Origin: Bog-532 sp963775825
GTDB lineage: Bacteria; Actinomycetota; Actinomycetes; Streptosporangiales; Streptosporangiaceae
Length of the DNA: 64,000 nucleotides
Assembly (NCBI GenBank): GCA_963775825.1
Contig: CAVZKY010000043.1
Coordinates: 62,001 to 126,000, forward strand
Direction: 5' to 3'
Below are positions 26,661 through 35,931 of this stretch, in pieces. The position numbers and the translations under genes were made by a program. The notes under the pieces were generated by a model. It saw only the letters and a list, made by a program, of their open reading frames with translations. It searched no databases and was not told the origin of the DNA. Numbering within the stretch: position 1 is the stretch's first letter; each line of letters begins with the position of its first letter.

Positions 26661-27473
26661 ATGACGAATCCACTGCTCCAGCTGGACGGCGTGACCAAAC
26701 GGTTCGGCCGGGTCGTTATCGCGGAGGACCTCTCGCTGGCCGTCCAGACCGGCGACACGGTCGGGATCGTGGGGCCGAACGGCGCCGGCAAGACCAGCCT
26801 GTTCGGCCTCATCTCCGGCGACCTGGCCCCCAGCGCGGGAGAGGTCCGCTTCGCCGGGCGCACGGTCACCAGGCTGGACGCAGCGGCACGGTGCAGGCTG
26901 GGCATCGGCCGCACGTACCAGGTGCCGCGGCCGTTCGCAGACATGACCGTGTTCGAGAACCTGCTGGTCGCCGCCCAGCAGGGCGGCGGGCTGCGGCGGC
27001 GGCCCAGCTACGCCGCGGCGGCCGAGGCGCTGGAGCGGACGGGCATATCCGGCCAGGCGAACGTACCTGCCGAGCGGCTCGGCCTGCTGCAGCGCAAGCG
27101 GCTGGAACTGGCCCGCGCCCTGGCCACGCAGCCCACGGTGCTCCTGCTCGATGAGGTGGCGGGCGGCCTCACCGACCCAGAGGTCGCCCAGCTGGTCGAG
27201 ATCGTCCGCGACGTCAACGCCGGGGGCACCGCGGTGATCTGGATTGAGCATGTGGTGCGGGCACTCACCGCTGTGGTGAGCCGGCTGATCTGCCTGACGG
27301 GCGGGAAGTTCGTCGGTGATGGCGACCCTGGCACGGTGCTGGCCGACCCGGCGGTCCGCGAGGTCTTCCTCGGCACCGCGGTCACCGCGGCGCTGACCGG
27401 CGGAACCCTGGAGGAGCCTCCCTCGGCAGCACACCCGGACGGGCCGCCGGGCGGGGAACGGAGCGGGCCGTGA
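26661..27473 (+). CDS. livG: ABC transporter ATP-binding protein, LivG type
   Basis: The ATPase subunit of the branched-chain-amino-acid-type importer. It has Walker A (VGPNGAGKTSLFGL), Q-loop region (RTYQVPRPFADMTVFENLL), Walker B with D-loop (VLLLDEVAGGLTDPE) and the H-loop His in WIEHVVRAL. The signature region reads LGLLQRKRLELARAL where LivG proteins usually have LSYGQQRRLEIARAL, so the canonical Gly pair of the C-loop is altered. ATG 26661 is four bases after the preceding stop and its own stop overlaps livF (GTGA), so the operon is tightly coupled. Confidence 0.9.
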   Translation: MTNPLLQLDGVTKRFGRVVIAEDLSLAVQTGDTVGIVGPNGAGKTSLFGLISGDLAPSAGEVRFAGRTVTRLDAAARCRLGIGRTYQVPRPFADMTVFENLLVAAQQGGGLRRRPSYAAAAEALERTGISGQANVPAERLGLLQRKRLELARALATQPTVLLLDEVAGGLTDPEVAQLVEIVRDVNAGGTAVIWIEHVVRALTAVVSRLICLTGGKFVGDGDPGTVLADPAVREVFLGTAVTAALTGGTLEEPPSAAHPDGPPGGERSGP

Positions 27474-28336
27474 CCGTATCGGGAAACGGCCAGCGGGCGG
27501 GGACCGGGACGCCGCTGCTGGAGGTCCGCGACCTGGCGGTGTACCACGGGCAGCTCCGGGCCCTGAACGACATCTCGCTGCGGGTGTTCCCCGGCGAGGT
27601 CTACGCGATCATCGGCGCGAACGGCGCGGGCAAGTCGACGCTGCTGCGCACGATCGCCGGCCTGAACCGCCCGGCCACCGGCACGGTCCTGTTCGACGGC
27701 GAGGATGTCACCAGGCTGCGGCCCGAGCACCGGGCCACCCGGGGAATCGTCATGGTGCCGGAGGGGCGGCGGCTGTTCGGATCGCTGTCCCTTAGGGAGA
27801 ACCTGCAGGTGGGCGCGACCTATGCGCGACCGGGCCCGTGGACGATCGACCGCGTGTACGAGCTGTTCGACTGGATGCGGGAGCGCCGCAACCAGCAGAC
27901 CGCGCAGCTGTCCGGCGGCGAGCAGCAGGCGGTGGCCATCGGCCGGGCGCTCGTGGCCAACCCCCGGGTGCTGCTGCTCGACGAGCTGTCGCTCGGCCTG
28001 GCACCAGTGGTTGTCCAGCGCATCTACGGCATGCTGCCGCAGATCCTGGCGACCGGCCTGACCGTGCTGCTCGTCGAGCAGGACGTCAGCCAGGCCCTGC
28101 GGGTGGCTTCCCGGGTGCACTGCCTGCTCGAAGGCAGCACCACGCTGGAAGGCGAGCCGGGCGACCTGACGCCCGAGCGGGTCGAGGCGGCTTACTTCGG
28201 CCTGGGGGGAGCAACCGCGGGTGACCGAGGCGCCGACGGGGGGAACGGTAGCCAGCCCGTACCCTCCGCCGGTCACCGCCCGGCGGACGCCGCCCCGTCC
28301 GCGGACGGAGGGAGCGAGCAGTTATGGCCTGGGTAA
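27470..28336 (+). CDS. livF: ABC transporter ATP-binding protein, LivF type
   Basis: The second ATPase of the importer: Walker A (IGANGAGKSTLLRTI), a LivF-type PEGRRLFGSLSLRENLQVG segment, a canonical signature (AQLSGGEQQAVAIGRAL), Walker B (VLLLDELSLGLAP) and the H-loop region (VEQDVSQAL), in which Gln-Asp replaces the His, as is usual in LivF. GTG 27470 overlaps the livG stop. The last ~40 residues are Gly/Ala-rich and overlap the next gene by 13 bases. Confidence 0.93.
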   Translation: MTVSGNGQRAGTGTPLLEVRDLAVYHGQLRALNDISLRVFPGEVYAIIGANGAGKSTLLRTIAGLNRPATGTVLFDGEDVTRLRPEHRATRGIVMVPEGRRLFGSLSLRENLQVGATYARPGPWTIDRVYELFDWMRERRNQQTAQLSGGEQQAVAIGRALVANPRVLLLDELSLGLAPVVVQRIYGMLPQILATGLTVLLVEQDVSQALRVASRVHCLLEGSTTLEGEPGDLTPERVEAAYFGLGGATAGDRGADGGNGSQPVPSAGHRPADAAPSADGGSEQLWPG

Positions 28337-29199
28337 ACGCCATCATCCAGGGGGTGCTGACCGGCGGCCTCTACGCGCTGTTCGCCTGCGGGCTGTCGCT
28401 GATGTTCGGGGTGATGAAGGTCGTCAACCTGGCGCACGGCGACCTCGCGGTGGTCGCGGGCTACCTCGCGATCGGTGTCATCACCGTCACCCACATCCCC
28501 GTGCTGTGGTCCTTCATCATCGTGGTACCGGTGATGGCGGTGCTCGGCTACGTGCTGCAGCGCACGCTCATCCAGGGCGCGCTCGACCGCAGCGTGCTCA
28601 CCACGCTGATCGTCACCTTCGGCCTGTCGATAGTGATCGAGAACGGCCTGCTTCAGTTCTTCACCGCCAACAGCCGCGCCATCGGCACCGGGCTGCCCCT
28701 GGTGAGCGGGTCGTTCAAGGTCGGCTCGCAGATCCAGATCGGCTACCTGCTCGTGATCATCTTCGCGGTCGCCGTGGTGGTGCTGCTCGGGCTGCAGTAC
28801 TTCCTGTCCGCGTCCAAGTACGGCCGCCTGATCCGCGCGGTCGCCGACGATAAGGAGGCGGCGCAGCTGGCCGGGGCCGACTACCGGCATGTGTTCGGCA
28901 TCGCGGCGGCGATCGCGTTCGCCACCGTGGCGCTGGCCGGCATCTTCTACGGCATGTACTCCCAGCTGTCGCCGACCACGGGCACCGACACGATCCTGCT
29001 CTTCGCGTTCGCGGCGGTGGTGATCGGCGGGCTCGGCTCGCTGTGGGGCACCCTGCTCGGCGGCGTGGTGCTCGGCGTCGCCCAGCAGATCGGGGCCCAG
29101 ATCAACATCTCTAACGAGGTTCTGGCCGGGTACATCGTTTTCCTGGCCGTGCTGGTGCTGCGGCCGCAGGGCCTGACTTCCCGGAGGACGCAGTCGTGA
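28324..29199 (+). CDS. livH: Branched-chain-amino-acid-type ABC transporter permease, LivH type
   Basis: An integral membrane protein of 291 residues with about eight hydrophobic segments. Family features are ALFACGLSLMFGVMKVVNLAHGD near the N terminus and the EAA-like cytoplasmic loop (RAVADDKEAAQLAGADY, then IAAAIAFATVALAGIFYG), followed by GGLGSLWGTLLGGVVLG. It forms the transmembrane channel with LivM. The stop overlaps the livM GTG. Confidence 0.93.
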   Translation: MAWVNAIIQGVLTGGLYALFACGLSLMFGVMKVVNLAHGDLAVVAGYLAIGVITVTHIPVLWSFIIVVPVMAVLGYVLQRTLIQGALDRSVLTTLIVTFGLSIVIENGLLQFFTANSRAIGTGLPLVSGSFKVGSQIQIGYLLVIIFAVAVVVLLGLQYFLSASKYGRLIRAVADDKEAAQLAGADYRHVFGIAAAIAFATVALAGIFYGMYSQLSPTTGTDTILLFAFAAVVIGGLGSLWGTLLGGVVLGVAQQIGAQINISNEVLAGYIVFLAVLVLRPQGLTSRRTQS

Positions 29200-30269
29200 G
29201 CCTGGTTGCGGAGACCACCGCCGGTCCGGCAGAGACCGTGCGGGTCACCCGCTCGCGCAGAAACGTGGCCTGGACCGGGGCGGGCGCGCTGATCGTGGTC
29301 GTCGTGCTGGCGCTGCTGCCCTACATCGTGTACTCCGGCACCACCAGCATCATCGTCCAGGGCTTCATCGTGCTCACGCTGGCGAGCATGTGGAACCTGC
29401 TGGCGGGTTACGCCGGCCTGGTGTCGGTCGGGCAGCAGGCGTTCGTGGGTCTCGGCGCGTACCTCGTGCTGATCCTGGCCATCCACGGCACCTCGCCGTT
29501 CGCCGCGCTGCCCGTCGCCGCGATCGGCTGCGGCGTCGCGGCGCTGCCCATGTGGTGGCTGGTGTCGCGGCTGCGCAGCGGGTACTTCGCGATCGCCACC
29601 TGGGTGCTCGCCGCGACCATCATGCTCATCATCGAGAAGTTCTCTTCGATCGGCGGCGGTACCGGCATGCCGCTGCCTGGCCTGTCCGGGTTCAGCTCGG
29701 TGCTGCTCACCGCGTATACCTACTGGACCGGGCTGGCCGTCACGGTGGTGGCGCTGGCCGCCATCTACCTGATGCTGCGCGGCCGGCTCGGCCTGGTGCT
29801 CACCGCCATCCGCGACGACGAGGTGGCCGCGCGCTGCTCGGGGGCGCGGGTCGGGCTGGCCAGGCTGTTGGTGTTCGTGGTGGCGGGCGCCGGCTGCGGC
29901 GCCGCGGGCGCCGTGCTGGCGATCAGCCAGCTGCAGGTGAACCCGAACGCGGTGTTCAGCGTGCAGTGGACCGCGGAGATGGCGTTCGCGACCATCATTG
30001 GCGGGCTGGGCACGATCGAAGGGCCGATACTGGGCACCGCCGTGTACATGATCCTGCAGCAGACGCTCGCCTCCTACAACGTGTGGTACCTGATCATTCT
30101 GGGACTCGTGGCCATCGCGATCGCGCTGTGGTCCCGTCGCGGGCTGTGGGGCCTGATCGATGAGCACCTGCACCTCCGGCTGTTCCCGGTCGGCTACTGG
30201 CTCTGGCCCGGCCACGAAAAGCCCCCGCCGTCCCGCCTGCTGCCCCGGCTGCGCCGATCGGGCACCTAA
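29196..30269 (+). CDS. livM: Branched-chain-amino-acid-type ABC transporter permease, LivM type
   Basis: A 357-residue permease with about nine hydrophobic segments. Typical LivM parts are MWNLLAGYAGLVSVGQQAFVG, the loop with AIRDDEVAARCSGARVGLARL, and TIIGGLGTIEGPILG. It is the last gene of the SBP-livG-livF-livH-livM operon. GTG 29196 overlaps the livH stop (GTGA). The C-terminal ~30 residues are Arg/Pro-rich and cytosolic. A dispersed repeat begins 20 bases after the stop. Confidence 0.93.
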   Translation: MSLVAETTAGPAETVRVTRSRRNVAWTGAGALIVVVVLALLPYIVYSGTTSIIVQGFIVLTLASMWNLLAGYAGLVSVGQQAFVGLGAYLVLILAIHGTSPFAALPVAAIGCGVAALPMWWLVSRLRSGYFAIATWVLAATIMLIIEKFSSIGGGTGMPLPGLSGFSSVLLTAYTYWTGLAVTVVALAAIYLMLRGRLGLVLTAIRDDEVAARCSGARVGLARLLVFVVAGAGCGAAGAVLAISQLQVNPNAVFSVQWTAEMAFATIIGGLGTIEGPILGTAVYMILQQTLASYNVWYLIILGLVAIAIALWSRRGLWGLIDEHLHLRLFPVGYWLWPGHEKPPPSRLLPRLRRSGT

Positions 30270-30288
30270 TAGCGGGCACCGGACACGC

Positions 30289-30556
30289 GTTACGGCGAGG
30301 CATCTCGTGACCGGCCAGCGAACCGGGCCTTGTGCCCGGCGAGTGGCCGGTGTGTCGGCGAAGTACCGCACCGGGTCACGGCGAGGCGATCGTTACCGGC
30401 CTAACGAACCGGGCCTCCGGCCCGGTGAGCGGCCGGTGTGTCGGCGAAGTACCACCGCGCGGGCGCGAAGCGCATTCGGGGGGTTCCGGGGGGTCGCCCC
30501 ACCGGGCCAGCACAGCGCAGCGGGGGGTTTCAGGGGGGTCGTCCCCCCTGGGCCAG
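30289..30556. repeat. Dispersed intergenic repeat, copy B
   Basis: This shares its sequence modules with 3905-4118. The palindromic module (GGCCGGTGTGTCGGCGAAGT and neighbours) occurs twice here and the G-run module also twice. It fills the gap between livM and the DNA ligase and ends just before the ligase start, so it may also carry the ligase promoter or ribosome site. Confidence 0.75.
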
Positions 30557-30574
30557 CACAGGTGATACTGGAAT

Positions 30575-32086
30575 GTGCTGCTGAGCGACATAGCCGACGC
30601 CTCCGAGGCGGTGGCCGGGACCTCCTCCCGGCTGGCCAAGGTCGAAGTCCTCGCCAAGGCGCTGCACGACGCGGGGCCGGCCGAGGTCACGATCGCGGTG
30701 GCTTACCTGTCCGGGGAACTGCCACAGCGCCAGATTGGGGTGGGCTGGGCCACGCTCCGGGACGCGGCGCCCCCGGCGGATATCCCGACGCTGACGCTGA
30801 CCGACGTCGACGTTGCGTTCACCTCGATCGGGACGGTATCCGGCAAGGGCTCGGTGGCGGCCCGCAAGCAGCTGGTGGACGTGCTCTTCGGCCGGGCGAC
30901 CGCACATGAGCAGTCGTTCCTGCTCCGGCTGCTGTCGGGCGAACTGCATCAGGGTGCGCTGGAAGGCGTGATGGCCGAGGCGATCGCGCGCGCCGCCCAG
31001 GTCCCCGGCCCCGCGGTGCGCCGGGCCCTGATGCTGTCCGGCTCCATGAGGGCGGTCGCGGAGACCGCCCTGGCCGAGGGCAGCGCGGGGCTCGGGAAGT
31101 TCGGGCTGCAGGTGGGGCGACCGATCGGGCCGATGCTCGCCTCCAGCGCTGCGACGATCGAGGACGCCCTGGCCCGGATCAGCCCGGCGGCGGTCGAGTG
31201 GAAGATGGACGGTATCCGGGTCCAGGCGCACATCCGGGACGGGACCGTGCGCCTGTTCACCCGCACGCTCGACGAGATCACCGACCGGCTGCCGGAGGTG
31301 ACCGGCGCCCTGGCCGGACTGCCGGTGCGCGACGCGGTGCTGGACGGCGAGGTGATCGCGCTGCGCGAGGATGGGCGGCCGCATCCGTTTCAGGTGACGG
31401 CCTCCCGGACCGCCCGGCGCACCGGGGAGGGGGACGCCGGCCTGGCCGCGTTCATGTTCGACATCGTTCACCTGGACGGCGAGGACCTCATCGACTGGCC
31501 GGGCGAGGAACGGTTCGCCGCGCTGGCCCGGGTCGTGCCCGAGCGGCTCCGGATGCCGCGGCTGGTGACCAGCTCGGCAGCGGAGGCCACGGCGTTCTTC
31601 CGCGACTCGCTCGCCCACGGCCACGAGGGCGTCGTGGTCAAGTCGCTCGACACCCCGTACACCGCGGGCCGCCGCGGCGCCGGCTGGATCAAGGTGAAGC
31701 CCCGGCACACCCTCGATCTGGTCATTCTGGCGGCCGAGTGGGGACACGGCCGGCGCCGCGGCAAGCTGTCGAATCTGCACCTGGGGGCGCGCGACCCGGA
31801 AACGGGCGGATTCGTCATGCTCGGGAAGACGTTCAAGGGCCTGACCGACGAGATGCTGGCCTGGCAGACCGAGCGGCTGCTCGCGCTGGAGGACACCCGC
31901 GACGACTACACCGTGCACGTGCGGCCGGAACTCGTCGCGGAGATCGCTTTCGACGGCGTGCAGCGCAGTCCCCGCTACCCGGGCGGCCTGGCGCTGCGGT
32001 TCGCGCGCGTGCTGCGCTACCGCGAGGACAAGTCCGCCGCCGAAGCCGACACCATCGCCACCGTCCGCGCCACCCAGCCGACCTAG
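30575..32086 (+). CDS. ATP-dependent DNA ligase (LigB-like)
   Basis: A 503-residue ATP-dependent ligase like mycobacterial LigB. The N-terminal helical DNA-binding domain (about 1-175; QLVDVLFGRATAHEQSFLLR) is followed by the nucleotidyltransferase core with AMP-accepting Lys210 in EWKMDGIRVQAH, motif III (FMFDIVHLDGEDL), motif IV (HEGVVVKSL) and motif V (GWIKVKPRHTLDLVIL). The OB domain then ends with YPGGLALRFARVLRYREDK. It would seal nicks in accessory DNA repair; replication normally uses the NAD-dependent ligase. GTG 30575 is the chosen start. It lies alone between two accessory operons. Confidence 0.92.
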   Translation: MLLSDIADASEAVAGTSSRLAKVEVLAKALHDAGPAEVTIAVAYLSGELPQRQIGVGWATLRDAAPPADIPTLTLTDVDVAFTSIGTVSGKGSVAARKQLVDVLFGRATAHEQSFLLRLLSGELHQGALEGVMAEAIARAAQVPGPAVRRALMLSGSMRAVAETALAEGSAGLGKFGLQVGRPIGPMLASSAATIEDALARISPAAVEWKMDGIRVQAHIRDGTVRLFTRTLDEITDRLPEVTGALAGLPVRDAVLDGEVIALREDGRPHPFQVTASRTARRTGEGDAGLAAFMFDIVHLDGEDLIDWPGEERFAALARVVPERLRMPRLVTSSAAEATAFFRDSLAHGHEGVVVKSLDTPYTAGRRGAGWIKVKPRHTLDLVILAAEWGHGRRRGKLSNLHLGARDPETGGFVMLGKTFKGLTDEMLAWQTERLLALEDTRDDYTVHVRPELVAEIAFDGVQRSPRYPGGLALRFARVLRYREDKSAAEADTIATVRATQPT

Positions 32087-32292
32087 GCCGCGCCTAGTCC
32101 GCGCCGCTCCCCCAGCGGCGCCGCCGCGCGGGTGCGCCGCGCCCGGGCAAGACCGAGCTGTTTGAGCAGTACAAGCTCTGGGTCCGGGACCTCCGGGCGT
32201 GTTTGGCCACGTATGGGCCGGGTAGCAAGCGTCCCCCGGTGGAGCGTGCTCCACGCCGTGAGACCGAACGTCATGCAGCCGGGGGGGAATCC

Positions 32293-32799
32293 GTGGTCCG
32301 AGCCGTGCAACCCGGGGCCGGGAGCGGTGGCTCGTCGTCATCGGGCCTGGCCGATGTCATCGACACGATTCTCGACAAAGGGCTGGTCATTGACGCGTAC
32401 ATACGCGTGTCGCTGGTCGGCATCGAGCTGCTGACGATCGAGGCGCGCATCGTTGTGGCGAGCGTGGACACCTACCTGCGTTTCGCCGAGGCGGTCAACC
32501 GGCTGGACCTCTCCTCGGCCCAGGAAGGACTGCCGGGCCTGGTGAGCGGGGCGAAAGAGAGCGGCGCCAAGCGCGTAACCAAGGGAGTGCTCGAAGGGGT
32601 GGGAGAGAAACTCCGCGATTTCGCCGAATCCGGAAGCCAGCGCCCTTCCGGCCGCGCGCGCTCCCGGGGAAGCGGCCAGCGGCCACGGTTACCGCCCGCA
32701 CCGACGGGCCGGATGAAACCGCGCAGCCAGGCACGGCACTGGCGCGACGCCGGCCCAGGTATCCCGGTGGTCTCCGACGCCGGCCATGACCTGACGTAG
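32293..32799 (+). CDS. gvpA: Gas vesicle structural protein GvpA, copy 1
   Basis: The GvpA core is clear: LADVIDTILDKGLVIDAYIR, VSLVGIELLTIEARIVVASV and DTYLRFAEAVNRLDL. GvpA polymerises into the hydrophobic ribbed wall of gas vesicles. Length is about 168 residues, longer than the ~70-residue cyanobacterial protein, with a C-terminal tail (SGAKRVTKGVLEGVGEKLRD and a basic low-complexity end) like other actinobacterial versions. I chose GTG 32293 (VVRAVQPG) by comparison with copy 2 at 34737 (MTTAVQPG). The frame is open upstream to 32203 and beyond without GvpA homology. It is the first gene of the gas vesicle cluster, separated from the rest by a 330-base AT-richer gap. Confidence 0.88.
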   Translation: MVRAVQPGAGSGGSSSSGLADVIDTILDKGLVIDAYIRVSLVGIELLTIEARIVVASVDTYLRFAEAVNRLDLSSAQEGLPGLVSGAKESGAKRVTKGVLEGVGEKLRDFAESGSQRPSGRARSRGSGQRPRLPPAPTGRMKPRSQARHWRDAGPGIPVVSDAGHDLT

Positions 32800-32954
32800 C
32801 TGGCTCGGTGGCCTGCCGATCGGGCGGCCGGGGTACCGGGCCGGCGGCACCAGCGGCCGCCCTCGCGGATGGGAAGACCACGCGGGCACGCCGCCCATCC
32901 CCGAGCAGAGCCCCATCCCGTTGCGGCCGACCACTTGCCAGCCGAACACAACCT

Positions 32955-33078
32955 CGAATTGATCTCGTTCTGGTCATCTGACGTTGGTGATACTGCCGCC
33001 CTAAATTATCGGCTGGTACGGCATTTCTGCGCCATACGATATCGAACACATATTCATATTTTTCCGGAATAAGACGGT
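32955..33078 (+). promoter_or_regulatory. AT-rich gap upstream of the main gas vesicle operon
   Basis: A markedly AT-richer segment (for example ATCGAACACATATTCATATT and CCTAAATTATCGGC) sits in the gap 32800-33127 between gvpA copy 1 and the long gvp operon. It is the only such segment in the cluster and is the best candidate for the operon promoter; no exact -35/-10 pair stands out. I see no gene in the gap. Confidence 0.4.
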
Positions 33079-33127
33079 TTAAGCAGGAAAACCGCAGGTC
33101 GGAGGGTTAAGTGACACGCTGCGGGTA

Positions 33128-34740
33128 GTGGTGGACATCGGGCCGGGGTGCGCGTACCTGGATCTCCTACCAGGCAAGCGGATCCGTAAGGTGGCGCGAG
33201 AATCATCCGGATCCGGGAGCGGGGTGACGGAGCGGCTCAAGAAGGAGGCTGGTGGCCTCGTCAGGGCGCTCGGTGGCCATGCGCTGTCAGCGGCGCGCGG
33301 CAAGGTGGAAGGGACCGCCAGCCGCCTGAACGACTACGTTGAAGGCGGCGGCGGCCCCGGCATCATGGCCGCCGTCACCGGGGCGAAGAACCTGGCCGAG
33401 GGCAAGTCCCCGCTGCGGTCCATGTTCGGCGCGGGATTCGCCGGGGTCAAGGAGAAGGTCAGGGGCATAGGCGGCGGGGGCGGCAACGGCGCCGGGGGCG
33501 GCAAGATCAAGGTGACGAACATCGTCGAGTCGATCGACGTCGGCGCCCCGGTCAGTCTGGCCTACGACCAGTGGACGCAGTGGAGCGACTTCCCGAAGTT
33601 CATGAAGAAGGTCGAGAACGTCGACCAGCCCGAAGAGCATGAGAAGACCACCTGGAAGGCGCAGGTGTTCTGGTCGCACCGCACCTGGGAGTCCACAATC
33701 AAGGAACAGGTGCCGGACGAAAAGATCATCTGGCGCTCGAAGGGCGAGAAGGGCTACGTCGACGGTGCCGTAACCTTCCACGTACTGGCACCCAACCTGA
33801 CCCGTATCCTCGTGATCCTCGAATACCACCCGCAGGGCCTGTTCGAGCACACCGGCAACATCTGGCGGGCGCAGGGCAGGCGGGCCCGCCTGGAACTGAA
33901 GCACTTCCAGCGGCACCTGATGACCGAGGCCCTGCTGAACCCGGACGACATCGAGGGCTGGCGCGGCACGATCCACGACGGCGAAGTGGTGGAGAGCCAC
34001 GAGGACGCGATCGCCAGGGAAGAGAAGGATAGTCCCGGGCAGCCTGACGCCCCGCAGGCCCACGATGACCAGACCGAAGAGGCGGCTGACAGCGGCGCCG
34101 CGGAAGGCAGCGAGGCAGCGGCCGCCGAGGGCGACGAACCCCAGGAGCGCGGCGAGCGCCGAGCGGAGCGCCGCGCGAGCGCGGCGAGCGCCGGCCCCGA
34201 GCGCGGCCAGCGCGGCGAGCGCCCCGAGCGCGGCCAGCGCGGCGAGCGCCCCGAGCGCGGCCAGCGCGGCGAGCGCCCCGAGCGCGGCCAGCGCGGCGAG
34301 CGCCCCGAGCGCGGCCAGCGCGGCGAGCGCCCCGAGCGCGGCCAGCGCGGCGAGCGCCCCGAGCGCAGCGCGGCGAGCGCCCCGAGCGCGGCCAGCGCGG
34401 CGAGCGCCCCGAGCGCGGCCAGCGCGGCGAGCGCGAGCGCGGCCAGCGCGGCGAGCGCCCCGAGCGCGGCCAGCGCGGCGAGCGCCCCGAGCGCGGCCAG
34501 CGCGGCGAGCGCCCGGAGCGCGGCGAGGGAGCAGCGGGCACCGGCCAGGAAGACGAGGGCCGGGGCGAGGAATCCGGCAATGGCCAGGACCGGGCCGGAT
34601 CCGCGCGGGCCGGGGCGGACGCGCCACGGCGCGGTCGCCGTCCCGCCCGGGAGAGGCCGGCGGATTGGGAAAATCCCGGAAGCGCAGGGAACGGACGGCG
34701 GCAGCGAACGGGCGCGGCGCGGCGCGGCGGTAGTACATGA
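33128..34740 (+). CDS. SRPBCC-domain gas vesicle accessory protein (GvpZ-like) with 27-bp repeat tail (one frameshift)
   Basis: N-terminal helical segment (VTERLKKEAGGLVRALGGHA; RLNDYVEGGGGPGIMAA), then an SRPBCC/polyketide-cyclase-like domain (about residues 135-280: VESIDVGAPVSLAYDQWTQW, SDFPKFMKKVENVD, HRTWESTIKEQVPDEKIIW). Similar proteins occur in Streptomyces gas vesicle clusters. The tail repeats ERGQRGERP (27-base unit, 34199-34530). At about 34367 one unit lacks four bases. Restoring the frame leads through EDEGRGEESGNGQDRAG and DWENPGSAGNGRRQRTG to a TGA at 34738-34740 that overlaps the gvpA ATG. Read uncorrected, the frame runs out of phase over gvpA to 35128. GTG 33224 (VTERLKKE), with GGGAG upstream, is a likely alternative start. 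Confidence 0.72.
34199..34530 (+). repeat. 27-bp tandem repeat in the SRPBCC gene tail
   Basis: About twelve full and partial copies of a unit made of GAGCGCGGCCAGCGCGGCGA and GCGCCCC. Read in frame they encode ERGQRGERP. One copy has a four-base deletion near 34367 and another lacks three bases near 34435. Confidence 0.88.
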
Positions 34741-35128
34741 CCACGGCGGTACAGCCGGGCGGCGGGTCGGCCAACCCGCAATCCTCAGGGCTGGCCGACG
34801 TTATCGACACGATCCTGGACAAAGGCCTGGTCATCGATGCCTACGTGCGAGTGTCGCTGGTCGGCATCGAGCTGCTCACCATCGACGCGCGCGTCGTGAT
34901 CGCGAGCGTCGAGACGTACCTCCGCTTCGCCCAGGCGGTCAACCGCCTGGACATCAGCGACGAGAAGGAGGGCCTTCCGGAACTGGTCGGCGACCTGACT
35001 CAGGGCGGGGCCCGGGCCAAGACCAAGGGCGCGCTCGAAGGGGCCGGGCAGAAGGTCAGGGGCGTCGTGGAGGACGTCGGTGCAGAGGATCCGGCAGGCA
35101 CGCGCCGGAGCCGCCGGAGGGGGACTGA
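34737..35128 (+). CDS. gvpA: Gas vesicle structural protein GvpA, copy 2
   Basis: A second GvpA with LADVIDTILDKGLVIDAYVR, VSLVGIELLTIDARVVIASV and ETYLRFAQAVNRLDI, nearly identical to copy 1 in the core. The tail is KTKGALEGAGQKVRGVVEDV. ATG 34737 overlaps the stop of the preceding gene (ATGA). As sequenced, the frame does not stop but continues into gvpF. A TGA at 35126-35128, two bases before the gvpF ATG, would end it if one base were restored (131 codons), most likely in the five-G run at 35119-35123. A true GvpA-GvpF fusion cannot be excluded. Confidence 0.85.
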
Positions 35129-35129
35129 G

Positions 35130-35931
35130 ATGACATCGGCGCCACCGGATACACAGCGCACGGCCGATTCCGGCCAGCAGATGGGCTGCTACGTGTACGG
35201 GATTCTCCCAGGAGACGCGGAGCTGACCGAAGAGGTCCACGGTGTCGGGGGCCGCGAGGTCAGGCTCGTACGCAGCGGGGAACTCGCCGCCTTGGTCAGC
35301 GAGGTGGACCTCGCCGAGCCACTCGGCACCCCGCGGGATTTCCAGGCGCACGAGGAGCTGCTGGACTCGATGATCACCGGCGCCCCGGTGCTCCCGCTGC
35401 GCTTCGGTGCGGTCCTGACGGGCGAGGACGCGGTCGTTGAGGAGCTACTCGACCCGCACCACGACGAGTTCGTCGAGGCCCTGGAAGACCTCGAGGGGCA
35501 GCTGGAGTACGTGGTCAAGGGCCGTTACGTGGAGCGAGCCATGCTGCAGGAGATCCTGTCCGGCAGCTCCGAGGCTGCCGCGCTGCGGGAACAGATACGC
35601 GGCAAGGATCCCGACGCCACCCGCGAGGAGAGGATCCGGCTCGGCGAGATCATCAGCAACACGGTCGAAGCGATGCGCGACGAAGACACCGGCTCGCTGC
35701 TGTCCCGCCTGGAGGGCCACTGCACCGCCAGCTTCGTCCGGGACCCGACGCACGAGCTCGAACGCGGTCCACGTCGCGTTCCTCGTGGCGGAGCACAAAG
35801 CCGATGCGGCTGAGCAGGCCGTCGATGATCTGGCGGCCGACTGGGCAGGGCGGGTCGATGTGCGCCTGCTCGGCCCGATGGCTCCCTACAACTTCGTCAG
35901 CACCAGCGAGCCGGGCGCCGAGCTGACATGA
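35130..35931 (+). CDS. gvpF: Gas vesicle protein GvpF (GvpL/GvpF family, one frameshift)
   Basis: Starts at ATG 35130 after GGAGGGGG (MTSAPPDTQRTADSGQQM), followed by the GvpL/GvpF core (GCYVYGILPGDAEL, VRLVRSGELAALVSEVDL, HEELLDSMITGAPVLPLRFG, QLEYVVKGRYVERAMLQEIL). At 35760 one extra G breaks the frame within HEL(N)AVHVAFLV. The correct end (VAFLVAEHKADAAEQAVDDL, RVDVRLLGPMAPYNFVS) lies in the next frame to the stop at 35931. The 802-base span minus one base is exactly 267 codons. GvpF is a minor assembly protein that contacts GvpA. Its stop overlaps gvpG. Confidence 0.88.

Noticed and set aside
33128..35128. A single 666-residue protein from the SRPBCC start to 35128
   Set aside because: The last ~220 residues are out of phase over gvpA and low in sense. 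A four-base gap in a 27-bp repeat unit accounts for the frame change, and the true stop overlaps the gvpA ATG.
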